The notes below the pieces were generated by a model. That model saw nothing but the letters and a program-made list of their open reading frames with translations, was not told the origin of the DNA and did no database searches. Positions 17,279-26,021 of a stretch of 64,000 nt of DNA are shown here, piece after piece. Source of the stretch: Luteimicrobium sp042670205 (GTDB lineage Bacteria; Actinomycetota; Actinomycetes; Actinomycetales; Cellulomonadaceae). Position 1 is the stretch's first letter, and each line of letters opens with the position of its first letter. The position numbers were made by a program, and so were the translations under genes. The DNA lies in contig NZ_JBHUWD010000005.1 of assembly GCF_042670205.1 (NCBI RefSeq), positions 90,459 through 154,458 of the forward strand, written 5' to 3'.

Positions 17279-19201
17279 CTAGCCGGCCGAGGAGGCCGCC
17301 TCGTGCGGGTCGGGGACCACGCGGCGCGCCGCAGCACGCACGTGCTCCCAGAGATCTGCCTGGAGATTACTCACGTCCTGGCGGTACTCGGGCTCGTGAG
17401 AGAGCACATCGAGAGAACGCTCCAAGAGTTCATCGCGGAGCCCGTCGTCGTTCACCTCGAAGCCCCACTCAGGTCGCCGGAGGTCCTCGAGGAAGTACCG
17501 CGTCTTGGGGTGCGAGACGAGGCTCAGCACGGGCGTCCCGAGCCCGAACGGGATCATCGTCGCGTGCCCCCGCATGCCGACGACGAGGGACGCGTCGGCG
17601 TAGAGCCGATACCCCTCGTCGGGGGTCATCCGGTACATCGGGACGACGGGCGCGTCCACGCCGTGCTGCGCCGCGAGGTCCGTCGCGAGCCGCTCGTCGG
17701 AGTCGAGGTGGGCCGTGAGCGCGACCTCCGCACCCTCCGCCCGCAGCGCCGTCACGTAGCCCGCCATCGCGGCGAGGAACCGTGGGTAGCCGTCCGCGAA
17801 CCGGCGCTCGCTGCGGTCGTACGCCGCGTTGAGGTACACCCGTCCTGAGCCGGGCGTCGCGGCGGGCGGGTCGGGGTGGACGAGCCGGAGCACCGTCGTC
17901 GGGCACGGGACGTACGTGACCTTGTCGTGGAGCGCGGCCGGCAGGAGCTCGCGGACGCGCTCGATCGACCCGTGGTTGCGCAGCCCCACCTGGGCGGCGC
18001 GATCCGTGAGCGCGACGAGGCTCTCGCGGAACAGGTCCGTCCGGAACGACTGGCCGCGGAACAGGTTGTACCCGACCGCGAAGACGTGCAGCGGGACCTC
18101 GAGCCGGTCCAGCGAGGCGCGCGGCACGTTCCACTGCCAGCCGCTGGCGCCGTTCGGCGCGGTGTCGGGCAGGAAGAGGCCGCCCCCGCCCACCACGAGC
18201 GCGCGCTGGGCGTTCGCGAGCTCGACCCGCGCGTCGTCGAAGACCTGGTGCACGTGGAACGGCACCCAGTCCAGCGGGGCCGCGTCGGGTACCGCGGCCT
18301 CGACGGACTGCCGGACGGCGTGCGGGAGCGCGACGTCGCCGAAGTTCCCGCCCTCGGGCAGGTAGAGAGCCGCGTGCCCGACGCCGCCCGTGGGCGCGTC
18401 GCCGGGCGGCGTCCGCGGCGTGACGGGGTCCTCGTTGCGCCGGAGCCAGGTGCGGGCGAGCTCGTGCTCGGGCTCGATCTCGAGCACCCCCCGGGCCGCG
18501 GCCTCGCCGGCCGCGTAGTCGTGCACGAGCCAGCTCGTCTGCGCCCGGAACACGCCCGCCCGGGCGCGGGCGCGGGGACCCGTCCCGGCGAGCCGCACGA
18601 CGTCCCGCGCCGCGTCGTAGCGGCTCGTGGCACGGAGCAGGTCGGCGACGAGGAAGACACCGTCGTAGTCGAGGACGCCGGGCTCGTCGGCGACGGCGGC
18701 CAGCACGTCGAGGGCAGCGCCGTGATCGGCGTCCGCCGCCAGGGCGAGCGCCCGGTCCCGCGCGTCGGTGAGGCGCTGCGTCGGCTCGGGTGCGGGCCGC
18801 AGCGCCGCCAGGTAGGCGTCGACCAGCCCGCGGGGCAGCCGCCGCCCTCCGACGGCGAGCCGAGCCAGCCGCTCCTCGGCCACGACCGCCAGCGCGGCCG
18901 TCACCGCCTCCTCGGACGCGAGCCGGGAGCGGAGCCGTTCGCCCCGCGCCCGCTCGTCCTCGGCGTCGGCGGCGAGCGCCCGCTCCCGGCCGCGGACCTC
19001 GGCGAGCTCGGAACGGAGGTCCTCCAGCTCGGCCCGGAGGGCGTCGAGGCGGCCGGTCAGCTCGGTCTGGAGCGCGACGGTGCCCGCGAGCTCCTGGCGC
19101 AGCAGGGCGCGCACCCGACGGTCGAGGCGGCGGACGGCCGGACGGGCGACGCGTCCGAGGGGGCCCGGCAGGTTCGGCGCGGGCCGGGTGTCGTGCGACA
19201 T
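17279..19201 (-). CDS. polysaccharide pyruvyl transferase with coiled-coil/helical N-terminus
   Basis: 640 aa. Residues about 25-115 are heptad-like coiled coil rich in Arg, Leu and Glu (for example LDALRAELEDLRSELAEV). About 150 helical, possibly TPR-type residues follow. From about residue 285 comes a pyruvyl transferase domain: YLPEGGNFGDVALP, ALVVGGGGLFLP, VGLRNHGSIERV, CPTTVLR and GMRGHATMIPFG. It is a paralogue of the protein at 10945-12405 but with a long extra N-terminus, which may tether it to a complex. It is the first gene of the minus-strand module; the ATG is 120 bp from the 3' end of the DUF3499 gene. Confidence 0.85.
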   Translation of the reverse strand: MSHDTRPAPNLPGPLGRVARPAVRRLDRRVRALLRQELAGTVALQTELTGRLDALRAELEDLRSELAEVRGRERALAADAEDERARGERLRSRLASEEAVTAALAVVAEERLARLAVGGRRLPRGLVDAYLAALRPAPEPTQRLTDARDRALALAADADHGAALDVLAAVADEPGVLDYDGVFLVADLLRATSRYDAARDVVRLAGTGPRARARAGVFRAQTSWLVHDYAAGEAAARGVLEIEPEHELARTWLRRNEDPVTPRTPPGDAPTGGVGHAALYLPEGGNFGDVALPHAVRQSVEAAVPDAAPLDWVPFHVHQVFDDARVELANAQRALVVGGGGLFLPDTAPNGASGWQWNVPRASLDRLEVPLHVFAVGYNLFRGQSFRTDLFRESLVALTDRAAQVGLRNHGSIERVRELLPAALHDKVTYVPCPTTVLRLVHPDPPAATPGSGRVYLNAAYDRSERRFADGYPRFLAAMAGYVTALRAEGAEVALTAHLDSDERLATDLAAQHGVDAPVVPMYRMTPDEGYRLYADASLVVGMRGHATMIPFGLGTPVLSLVSHPKTRYFLEDLRRPEWGFEVNDDGLRDELLERSLDVLSHEPEYRQDVSNLQADLWEHVRAAARRVVPDPHEAASSAG

Positions 19202-19321
19202 GGCGTCAGCGAACCACGACGCCTCGCGACCGGACGGGCGCGCGGCGCCTTCTGCACGCCACCCTCACACCCCGGCACCGGGCGGTGAACGGCGGATGAA
19301 CCGCCGGGTCCGCGACGCCGG

Positions 19322-19666
19322 TCAGTCGGCCTCGCGCAGGACGCGCAGGTGCGCGCGCCGGGTGCCGTCGGGAGCGGGCTCGGGCTCGGGCTGGGTCGCA
19401 CCCGCCCGCCGGACCGCCTCGGCGAGCGCGGACAGATCGTCCGGGCTGGGCGGGGGCTCCTCGAACCGGTCGGCCAGCCGGACGACGTCCCACCCACGGG
19501 GCACCGTGAGCTTCTGGGCGTGGTCGGCGCACAGGTCGTAGCTGTGGGGCTCGGCGTAGTGCGCGAGGGGACCGAGGACCGCGGTGGAGTCCGCGTACAC
19601 GTAGGTCAGCGTCGCGACCGCTGCCCCGGTGCACGCCGTCCGCGAGCACTGCCTGACCGATTGCAC
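19322..19666 (-). CDS. DUF3499 family protein
   Basis: 114 aa actinobacterial protein of unknown function. It begins SVRQCSRTAC and has AVATLTYVYADSTAVLGPL, YAEPHSYDLCADH and LTVPRGWDVVRL, which I recognise as the DUF3499 core. Two Cys in CSRTAC and the C..H of LCADH could bind a metal. The GTG start at 19666 is preceded by TACCGT with an 8 nt gap, suggesting a leaderless mRNA. It is divergent from the metallopeptidase-like gene. This pair normally neighbours manB in actinobacteria. Confidence 0.88.
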   Translation of the reverse strand: MQSVRQCSRTACTGAAVATLTYVYADSTAVLGPLAHYAEPHSYDLCADHAQKLTVPRGWDVVRLADRFEEPPPSPDDLSALAEAVRRAGATQPEPEPAPDGTRRAHLRVLREAD

Positions 19667-19674
19667 GGAGGGAA

Positions 19675-19680
19675 CGGTAC
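19675..19680 (-). promoter_or_regulatory. candidate -10 box of DUF3499 gene
   Basis: TACCGT on the minus strand, 8 nt before the GTG start. No ribosome site is visible in the gap. Confidence 0.35.
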
Positions 19681-19738
19681 TCCGCCCCGGCGCCGGCGCG
19701 CTGCTCCCACGCCGCCCGCGGACCCGCTCGCCCGTGGC

Positions 19739-19744
19739 TAGGCT
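19739..19744 (+). promoter_or_regulatory. candidate -10 box of metallopeptidase-like gene
   Basis: TAGGCT, 6 nt before the GTG start at 19751. It faces the divergent DUF3499 promoter about 60 bp away. Confidence 0.4.
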
Positions 19745-19750
19745 CGGAGC

Positions 19751-20248
19751 GTGACCCCTTCCGCCGCGTTCCCCGGTACCCCGACGCCCGGTGACGGCGC
19801 CCTGCCCGTCCCCGCCGACGGCGCACCGGCACGCCCGGGCCCGCGCCGCCGCGACCGTCGCGGCCGGGGACTGCGGGGGCCTCTGCTGCCTCCGGGGCTT
19901 CCCGCCGCTCGGACGCGCGCCGACCGGTTCGACGACCTCGTCCTGGCCGTCGTCGAGCGGCTCGAGGCGCGGTGGGGCGAGCAGCTGGACGGGACGGAGT
20001 TCGCGGTCGAGGACGTGCCGCCGTCCGACCCGGCGCCCTGGGAGGACGGCACGGTCCCGCTGGGCCGCTGCTTCCCGGCCGAGTCGGGCCAGCCCGCGCG
20101 CGTCGTGGTCTACCGCCGGCCGGTCGAGGCCCGCGCGTTCGACGACGACGACCTCGCCGACCTGGTGCGCGACGTCGTCGTCGAGCAGGTCGCGCACCTG
20201 CTGGCGCGCTCGCCCGAGGACATCGACCCGCGCTACGACGGCGACTGA
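19751..20248 (+). CDS. metallopeptidase-like protein with degenerate HExxH
   Basis: 165 aa; the first 55 residues are Pro/Arg-rich and poorly conserved in type. The remainder resembles the actinobacterial zincin-1 metallopeptidase family: FDDLVLAVVERL, FAVEDVPP, then the helix that should carry the zinc motif. Here that helix reads EQVAH (145-149) instead of HExxH, so the first His and the catalytic Glu are missing and peptidase activity is unlikely. The start is GTG with a TAGGCT box 6 nt upstream. It is convergent with the DUF5719 gene and belongs to the conserved DUF3499/DUF5719/whiB neighbourhood. Confidence 0.8.
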   Translation: MTPSAAFPGTPTPGDGALPVPADGAPARPGPRRRDRRGRGLRGPLLPPGLPAARTRADRFDDLVLAVVERLEARWGEQLDGTEFAVEDVPPSDPAPWEDGTVPLGRCFPAESGQPARVVVYRRPVEARAFDDDDLADLVRDVVVEQVAHLLARSPEDIDPRYDGD

Positions 20249-20303
20249 GAGGACCCGTCAGGACGTGCGGGCTGACGGTCACGAGCTTCCGCCAGGTCGC
20301 AGG

Positions 20304-21977
20304 TCACGGCAGGCCGAGGGTCGGGTCCTCCTGCGCCGCGACCGTCCCGCCGGAGCGGACGCTCGGCACGGGGGCGAGCACCGAGACGAGCTGGCCGCTC
20401 GCACCACCCGTCGGCACGCCCGACGACGGCGCCCCCACCGAGGTCACGACACCCCACGCGAGGGTCGCCCCGCCCTCGGGCGTCACGGCGTCGACGGCGA
20501 CCCCGGCCAGGTCCTTGCCGGGGGCGAGGGCCGCGAGGTCGAGCGTCGTGGTCGTGGCCGCGGCGACCGTGACGTCGCGGGTGAACACCTGTGCGCCGGT
20601 CGCGTCGAAGATCCGCACGGTCGCCTTCACGCTGCCGGTCGCCTTCGCGTCCGGCGTGCGGTCGGCGGGAAGACCCGTGAGCACGAGGGTGCTCGCGGTC
20701 CCGTGCAGGAGCGCGGCCTCGCCGGCGTCCGCGGGGTCGGTGGTCGCCGTCGCGGCGGCGGAGCCGTCCGCGACGGCTTGCGCCGGCACCCACGCCCGGT
20801 CCCAGGGGGTCTTCGCGCCCGACGCCGCGGGCTGTCCCGCGGCGCCCGTCGTGCCGGGGCGCTGCTCGACGACGCCCGCGACGACGGAGCGGTCGGCGTC
20901 GACGCTCACGGTGTACGTCCCGGCCGGGAGGCCGCCGAGCGGCACGTCGACCACCTGGCCCGCGTCGAGGGCGATCTGCTCGGCGCCGCGCAGGTGCACC
21001 CGACCCTTCGGCCCCCACAGGCTCACGGTGGCCTGGGCCCGGTGGCTGGGCGCGAGGAGCCGCAGGACCGGCGCCCGCGCGTCCGCGATGCCCTCCCCGC
21101 GGCTCACGACGCCCGCGAGGGCGAGGTGCTGGGCGGGTGCCGCCCCGGGGACGACGTCGTCGACGCCCTGCGGGACGATTCCCGAGAGCGTCGAGTGCTG
21201 GAGGTACGTGCTCACGAGGCCGCCGGAGGCCTTCACCTCGACCACGAGCCGGTCGACGCCGGGGGCCGCGGCCTCGAGCAGCCGGACGACCTCCTTGCCC
21301 GCGGGGACGACGAGCGACGCCGAGCTCGCGAGCGAGATCTCCCCGTCGGGACCCCACGCGCGCACGCTCACCGTCGCGGGAGTGAGGCCGGGGTTCTGCA
21401 GGACGAGCTGCGTGCTGCTGCCGACCTTGGTGTCGCCGCCGGCCAGCCACGCCACGCTCCCGGGGGTCTGGCAGCTCGCGGCGACGAGCCCGCGGAGGTC
21501 GCCCGACGACGTCGTCGAGGAGACCGCGGCCGCGACCCGGTCGGCGCTGTCGTCGGGCGCGGGTGCCCGGAGCACGAGGCCGCCCGGCAACGGCGAGGCC
21601 TGCCGGAACACGCTCGCGCGGTCCCCGCCCGGGGACGCGGCGAGCGTCCCGGTCCTGGTGCCGTCGAGCGCCCGGACCGTGCCCGCGCCGGACGCGAGGG
21701 CGACCGCACCGAGCTGCGACGAGGTCGGCACCGGCGACGCCTTGAACTGGGCGTCGCCGCCCGAGTCGGGGTCGGTGAGCCGCGCCGGGGCGGGGCACAC
21801 CAGCATCCGGTCGCCGGGGGCGACCTCGACCGTCTCGGTGCGGTGGGCGAGCGCGTCCGACGCCGCGGCGGGCGGGTCGGGCAGGACGTGCGGGGCGAGC
21901 GCGGCACCGCCGGCCACGAGCGCGACCGCGACCAGGCCCGTCCCGCCGAGCACGGCGCGGCGCCACAGGCGCGTCAT
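20304..21977 (-). CDS. DUF5719 family exported protein
   Basis: 557 aa. A short basic start (MTRLWRR) precedes a hydrophobic segment (AVLGGTGLVAVALVAGGAAL), a signal peptide or N-terminal anchor. The rest is a long extracytoplasmic beta-rich region with motifs such as LVLQNPGLTPATVSVRAWG and GVVEQRP, as in DUF5719 proteins. The function is unknown. Its ATG overlaps the stop of the 1137 aa glycosyltransferase by 4 bp, so it is translated together with it; a joint role in surface glycan assembly or secretion is an inference from this coupling. Confidence 0.82.
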   Translation of the reverse strand: MTRLWRRAVLGGTGLVAVALVAGGAALAPHVLPDPPAAASDALAHRTETVEVAPGDRMLVCPAPARLTDPDSGGDAQFKASPVPTSSQLGAVALASGAGTVRALDGTRTGTLAASPGGDRASVFRQASPLPGGLVLRAPAPDDSADRVAAAVSSTTSSGDLRGLVAASCQTPGSVAWLAGGDTKVGSSTQLVLQNPGLTPATVSVRAWGPDGEISLASSASLVVPAGKEVVRLLEAAAPGVDRLVVEVKASGGLVSTYLQHSTLSGIVPQGVDDVVPGAAPAQHLALAGVVSRGEGIADARAPVLRLLAPSHRAQATVSLWGPKGRVHLRGAEQIALDAGQVVDVPLGGLPAGTYTVSVDADRSVVAGVVEQRPGTTGAAGQPAASGAKTPWDRAWVPAQAVADGSAAATATTDPADAGEAALLHGTASTLVLTGLPADRTPDAKATGSVKATVRIFDATGAQVFTRDVTVAAATTTTLDLAALAPGKDLAGVAVDAVTPEGGATLAWGVVTSVGAPSSGVPTGGASGQLVSVLAPVPSVRSGGTVAAQEDPTLGLP

Positions 21978-24900
21978 CGCAGCACCACCCGCCGACGCCG
22001 GACCGGCAGCGCGAGCAGCACCACGACGAGCAGGAGCACGCCCGACGACCAGAGCCAGAGCGCGCGGTGGGGAGCGTCGTAGGTGACGACGAGGTGGCCG
22101 GTCTTGCCTGCGGGCACGACGAACTCCTGCTGCCAGGTCGTGCCGTCGCCGTCCGCGGGGGCGAGCGACCGCCCGTCGAGCGTCGCGCGCCAGTGCCGGT
22201 GCGCGTGCGAGGCGAGCACGAGGGTCGTCGCGGAGGTGCGCGCCGGGAGGTCGAGGTCGACGCCCGAGTCCTGGGACGCGAGCGACCGCAGCAGCTTGCC
22301 GTCGCCGTCCCGCAGCGTCGCCCAGGCGCCGCTCGTGGACGTCTGCGCGGCGTCCGCGCCGGGGAGCGCGACGCGCCACAGCACGGACGCCTGGCCCTCG
22401 GTGACGCGCGCCAGGCCGGGCACGGTGTCGAGCCGGGCCGTCAGCGCGGACCGGGTCGAGCCGCGCGTCGTGCCGTCGGCCGGCAGCAGCACGCCGCCGA
22501 CCCCGAGGTCGGACATCGCGTCGGCGATCCCCCGCGACGACGGCGCGACGCCGTCGCCCGCGAGCTGCGCGACCACCCCGGCCAGCTGCGCCTCGGGGCT
22601 GGTCGGCCTCGGCGTCGTGCCGTCGAGCGCGGCACGAGCCGTCCGCCCGTCGACGACGACCGACGAGTCCACGAGCTGGGTGCCGTCCGCGCGTAGCAGC
22701 GTGTAGCGGACGGTCGGGACGGCGCCCGTCGTGGGGACGGCGTCGAGCAGGAGGAGGCGCGCGCCGGATGCCTGCATCTGCTGCCCCACGGGCGGCACGA
22801 CGGGGGTGCCGGTGAGCGCGAGGTCACCGACGGTGTGGCGCGTCGGGTCGACCTGGTGGGCCACCCAGGTCCCGACCGCCGCGCACGGCACCGCGAGCGC
22901 CACCACGACGACGGCCGCCCGGGCGGCCTGGCGTCCGCGGTGCCGCTCGTCGTAGCGACCGCGGAGCACGGTCCGCTCGGGCAGCCCGAGCAGGGCCGCC
23001 GCGAGGAGGCCCGCGACGACCAGGGTCGTGCCGGGGCCCGGCCACGCCCGCACCAGGCCGGACACGCTGGTCGCGACGGCGACGTGCGGCGCCGCGACCG
23101 CGAGCGCCAGCCCCGCCGCGGCGACCAGCCACGCCACGCGGGCCGCCACGGGCCGGCGCGACCGGACGAGCGCGACGACGGCGACCGCGGCCACCGAGCC
23201 GACGAGGGCCCACGAGACCACCGTGACCCAGGCGCCGGACGTGCCGAGCGCCGTCGTGGGCGGGGCGGGCCAGCCGAGGGCGCTCTGCCACGGCGCCACG
23301 GCGTCGTAGCCGGTCGGGTTGCCCGACGACGCGAGCAGGAGGCGCCAGCCGCCGCCCTCGCGTCCCCAGGTGCGGCCGACGTGCCAGAGGAACGGCCCGA
23401 GCACGACGAGCGCGGGCACGGGGACGAGCAGGAGCCGCACGTACCGTCGGGGCGGCGCGGACGTCACGGCGGTCGCGAGCGCGGCGACGACGACCACCAC
23501 GACGGCGACCGCGAGCAGCGCGGGCGCGCCAGCCGCGACGGGGACGAGCAGCAGCGCCGCGCCCGCGAGCGCGCCGAGCGACGGTGCGCCGAGCCGGCGG
23601 GCGGGGCCGCGGCCGGTGGCGTCGAGGGGCCCGGACGCGGGCGAGATGCGGTCGTCGACGACCACGCCCACCCCGCGCAGGGTCGCGAGGACGAACCAGG
23701 GCAGGGCGGCGTGCGCGACGAGCGCCCCGAGCCGCCCCTGCCCGACGGCGAGGAGCAGCGCGGGCGACGCGGCCCAGACGAGCGCCGCCCAGGCGCGCGC
23801 CGGGTTCCACCGGGTGAGGGCACCGGCGGCGAACCACGCGCCGAGGCCGGACGCGACGAACGACGCGACGAGCAGGAGGTTCACGGCGACCTGGACGTGC
23901 CCGACCGTGAGCACGGACGCGCCGAGCACGACCGCGAGGAGGGGGTCGGCCGGCGCGGCGTGGCCGAAGCCGGACTGCACCCACCCGGTCGTCGTCGCGG
24001 ACCACAGCTCGCCCCACGTCGACGACGCCGGCAGGAGCGCCCCGCCGACGAGGCGCTCTCCCGACGCCAGCGCGCCGGTGAGCGAGGCGAACACGAGGCC
24101 GGTGAGCACGACGAGGGCGAGCGCGACCGCACCCAGGGCCACGCGACGACGACCCGCGAGCTGGGCCAGCTCGGCGCGCTCCAGCTCGCTCGGGGCGTAC
24201 GCGGACCGGCGCTGCTCCGCGGCGCTGAGCCGGCGGTCGCGGCGCTGCGCCGCGCCCTCGCGCCAGTCCTGCTGCAGCGGCCGGACGGCCCGCCGCGGGA
24301 CCGTCGAGGTGCGGCGGACCGACCGCCGGGCCCGCACGATCCCCGGCACGCGGACGAGGACGAGGAGCGGGGCGAGCAGCTCGTCGCGCGCGTGGCCGGG
24401 CTGCTTGAGGACGAGCCGGTACATGGCGCGGAACGGCGCCGACAGCACGAGCCACACGACGAGCGCGGGCAGGAGCGCGAGCGGCACGCCCACAAGCCGC
24501 AGGTGGAGCTCGCTGCGGCGGCGCGCGCCGAAGGACGCGTCCCCGCCGTCGTCGAGCTCGGGGTCGCCCGGGCGGGCACCGACGGCCGGGTCGACGCGGT
24601 GGAGGCTGAGCTGCGCGTGCTCGACGACCGCGCCCGGCACGACGACGACGCGGTGGCCCGCGAGCCGGGCACGACGGCAGAGGTCGAGCCCGTCGCCGAA
24701 CGGCCCGAGCTCCGGGTCCGTGCCGCCGAGCTCGTCCCAGACGCTGCGGCGCACCAGCGCGCCTGCCAGGCCGACGCCGAGCACGTCGTCGCGCGCGTCG
24801 TGCTGGCCCTGGTCGATCTCGTGCGGCTCGACGACGGACACGCGCCGCCCGCCGCGCGAGGTCGTCACCCCGACCTCGAGCAGCTCGGGGATGCGGCGGA

Positions 24901-25387
24901 CGTCGTCGAGGCGGGCGACGGGCTGGGCGGGCGCCGTCGTCCACCGGCGCTGCTTCGCACCCGCCACGGCGACCGCCGAGGAGTGCTCGACGCCGCGCAG
25001 CAGTGCGCCGAGGGCGCCGGCGTCGGGTGCGGAGTCGTCGTGGAGGAGCCAGAGCCACTGGCTGTCGGGTTCCTCGCGCAGGGCAGCGGCGACGCCCTCG
25101 CCGAACGTGCGCGCCCGAGGGGCGGCGACGAAGCGGGCATCGCCGAGCTGGAGGTCCGCGTAGCCGCTCGTCGCGGTGGAGGTGGCGACGTCGACGACCA
25201 CGAGGCGGGTCGGGGCGCGGTGCTGCGCGCGGACGGCGGCGAGGGCCCGCCGGAACCAGGGGTTCGCGCCGCGGGTGACGATCACGGCCGTCACGCTCGC
25301 GACGACGGGAACCGTCCCCGTCACGGCGGACACGATCGACGCGCCGGCGTCCGCCGGCGCCGTGGACAGAGCGCTCGCGTCGTTCAT
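21974..25387 (-). CDS. large GT2 glycosyltransferase with polytopic membrane region
   Basis: 1137 aa. Residues about 30-290 are a GT2 domain (TAVIVTRGANPWFRRALAAV, QWLWLLHDDSAPD with the acidic DD, LGPFGDGLDLCRRARLAG). Two hydrophobic segments near 295-330 and a basic cytosolic stretch follow. A region of about ten membrane helices then spans roughly 415-850, and the C-terminal 250 aa are extracytoplasmic, closing with a final helix before an RRRR tail. This architecture recurs in actinobacteria next to DUF5719 and whiB2, and suggests a polyprenyl-linked sugar transferase. The substrate is unknown. It starts at ATG 25387, 81 bp from the stop of whiB2. Confidence 0.85.
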   Translation of the reverse strand: MNDASALSTAPADAGASIVSAVTGTVPVVASVTAVIVTRGANPWFRRALAAVRAQHRAPTRLVVVDVATSTATSGYADLQLGDARFVAAPRARTFGEGVAAALREEPDSQWLWLLHDDSAPDAGALGALLRGVEHSSAVAVAGAKQRRWTTAPAQPVARLDDVRRIPELLEVGVTTSRGGRRVSVVEPHEIDQGQHDARDDVLGVGLAGALVRRSVWDELGGTDPELGPFGDGLDLCRRARLAGHRVVVVPGAVVEHAQLSLHRVDPAVGARPGDPELDDGGDASFGARRRSELHLRLVGVPLALLPALVVWLVLSAPFRAMYRLVLKQPGHARDELLAPLLVLVRVPGIVRARRSVRRTSTVPRRAVRPLQQDWREGAAQRRDRRLSAAEQRRSAYAPSELERAELAQLAGRRRVALGAVALALVVLTGLVFASLTGALASGERLVGGALLPASSTWGELWSATTTGWVQSGFGHAAPADPLLAVVLGASVLTVGHVQVAVNLLLVASFVASGLGAWFAAGALTRWNPARAWAALVWAASPALLLAVGQGRLGALVAHAALPWFVLATLRGVGVVVDDRISPASGPLDATGRGPARRLGAPSLGALAGAALLLVPVAAGAPALLAVAVVVVVVAALATAVTSAPPRRYVRLLLVPVPALVVLGPFLWHVGRTWGREGGGWRLLLASSGNPTGYDAVAPWQSALGWPAPPTTALGTSGAWVTVVSWALVGSVAAVAVVALVRSRRPVAARVAWLVAAAGLALAVAAPHVAVATSVSGLVRAWPGPGTTLVVAGLLAAALLGLPERTVLRGRYDERHRGRQAARAAVVVVALAVPCAAVGTWVAHQVDPTRHTVGDLALTGTPVVPPVGQQMQASGARLLLLDAVPTTGAVPTVRYTLLRADGTQLVDSSVVVDGRTARAALDGTTPRPTSPEAQLAGVVAQLAGDGVAPSSRGIADAMSDLGVGGVLLPADGTTRGSTRSALTARLDTVPGLARVTEGQASVLWRVALPGADAAQTSTSGAWATLRDGDGKLLRSLASQDSGVDLDLPARTSATTLVLASHAHRHWRATLDGRSLAPADGDGTTWQQEFVVPAGKTGHLVVTYDAPHRALWLWSSGVLLLVVVLLALPVRRRRVVLR

Positions 25388-25468
25388 GGCTCCGCCATCA
25401 TGCGACGCCTCGGAGCCGATCCGTCGGACCTCGGGAGGTCGGCGCGGCGCGCGCCCGACCGGGCGGGG

Positions 25469-25840
25469 TCAGATCGCGCGGCGCTTGAGCTTGCGGCGCT
25501 CGCGCTCGGAGAGCCCGCCCCAGATGCCGAACCGCTCGTCGTGGGCGAGCGCGTACTCGAGGCACTCCTGCCGGACCTCGCAGCCCGAGCAGACCTTCTT
25601 GGCCTCGCGCGTCGACCCGCCCTTCTCCGGGAAGAACGCCTCCGGGTCGGTCTGGGCGCACAGCGCCCGCTCCTGCCAGCTCAGGAGGGTGTCCTCCTCG
25701 GCGATGTCGCCGAAGAGGGAGACGACCGGGGCCAGACCCAGGTCGTGGTGGACGAGCTCGTCAGGCGCCTGCCCGGCGCCGTAGCTCGTCGCGGCGTCGG
25801 ACGGGAATACCCCGCCGTCCCCGTCGAGAAGGTTCCACAT
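25469..25840 (-). CDS. whiB2: WhiB-family Fe-S transcriptional regulator (WhiB2-like)
   Basis: 123 aa. Four cluster-ligating Cys are present at C61, C84, C87 and C93 (CSGCEVRQEC), followed by the GIWGG turn (105-109) and a basic C-terminus ending KLKRRAI. The extra 50-residue N-terminal region and position match WhiB2/WhmD, which controls septation and cell division in actinobacteria; the subtype is inferred. ATG 25840 has an AAAGGGG ribosome site. A promoter with recognisable -35 and -10 boxes lies 49-77 bp upstream, so unlike many genes here it has a leader. Confidence 0.9.
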   Translation of the reverse strand: MWNLLDGDGGVFPSDAATSYGAGQAPDELVHHDLGLAPVVSLFGDIAEEDTLLSWQERALCAQTDPEAFFPEKGGSTREAKKVCSGCEVRQECLEYALAHDERFGIWGGLSERERRKLKRRAI

Positions 25841-25888
25841 GTTTCGCCCCTTTACCTGCGGTCCTCGTGAAGAAACTGCATTGGTAGA

Positions 25889-25917
25889 ATTACACGCGTG
25901 TCATCCGTGAGCGTCAA
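25889..25917 (-). promoter_or_regulatory. whiB2 promoter
   Basis: On the minus strand TTGACG (25912-25917) is separated by 17 bp from TGTAAT (25889-25894). The surrounding stretch is markedly richer in A/T than its neighbours. The spacing is ideal for a housekeeping sigma factor. Confidence 0.6.
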
Positions 25918-26009
25918 GCCGAAATGTGGTAGCGCGCCGCGGACGAGGGGTGAAGTTCACGTGCAGATCGGCGTGTCGCGCGACGCGCGCGCCGCCGGAT
26001 CACCCCCTC

Positions 26010-26015
26010 TAGGCT
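26010..26015 (+). promoter_or_regulatory. candidate -10 box of TIGR03089 gene
   Basis: TAGGCT lies 6 nt before the ATG at 26022; leaderless start likely. Confidence 0.4.
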
Positions 26016-26021
26016 GAGGCC

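Noticed and set aside
12421..17337. Extending the POLYST-HAD protein upstream to 17337 (1638 codons)
   Set aside because: The extra part is Arg-rich and overlaps the GT8 fusion gene completely; ATG 15384 overlaps that gene by only 4 bp and gives a family-like N-terminus.
9766..19201. Prophage or IS-mediated insertion of the glycan module
   Set aside because: No integrase, transposase, direct repeats or tRNA at its borders.
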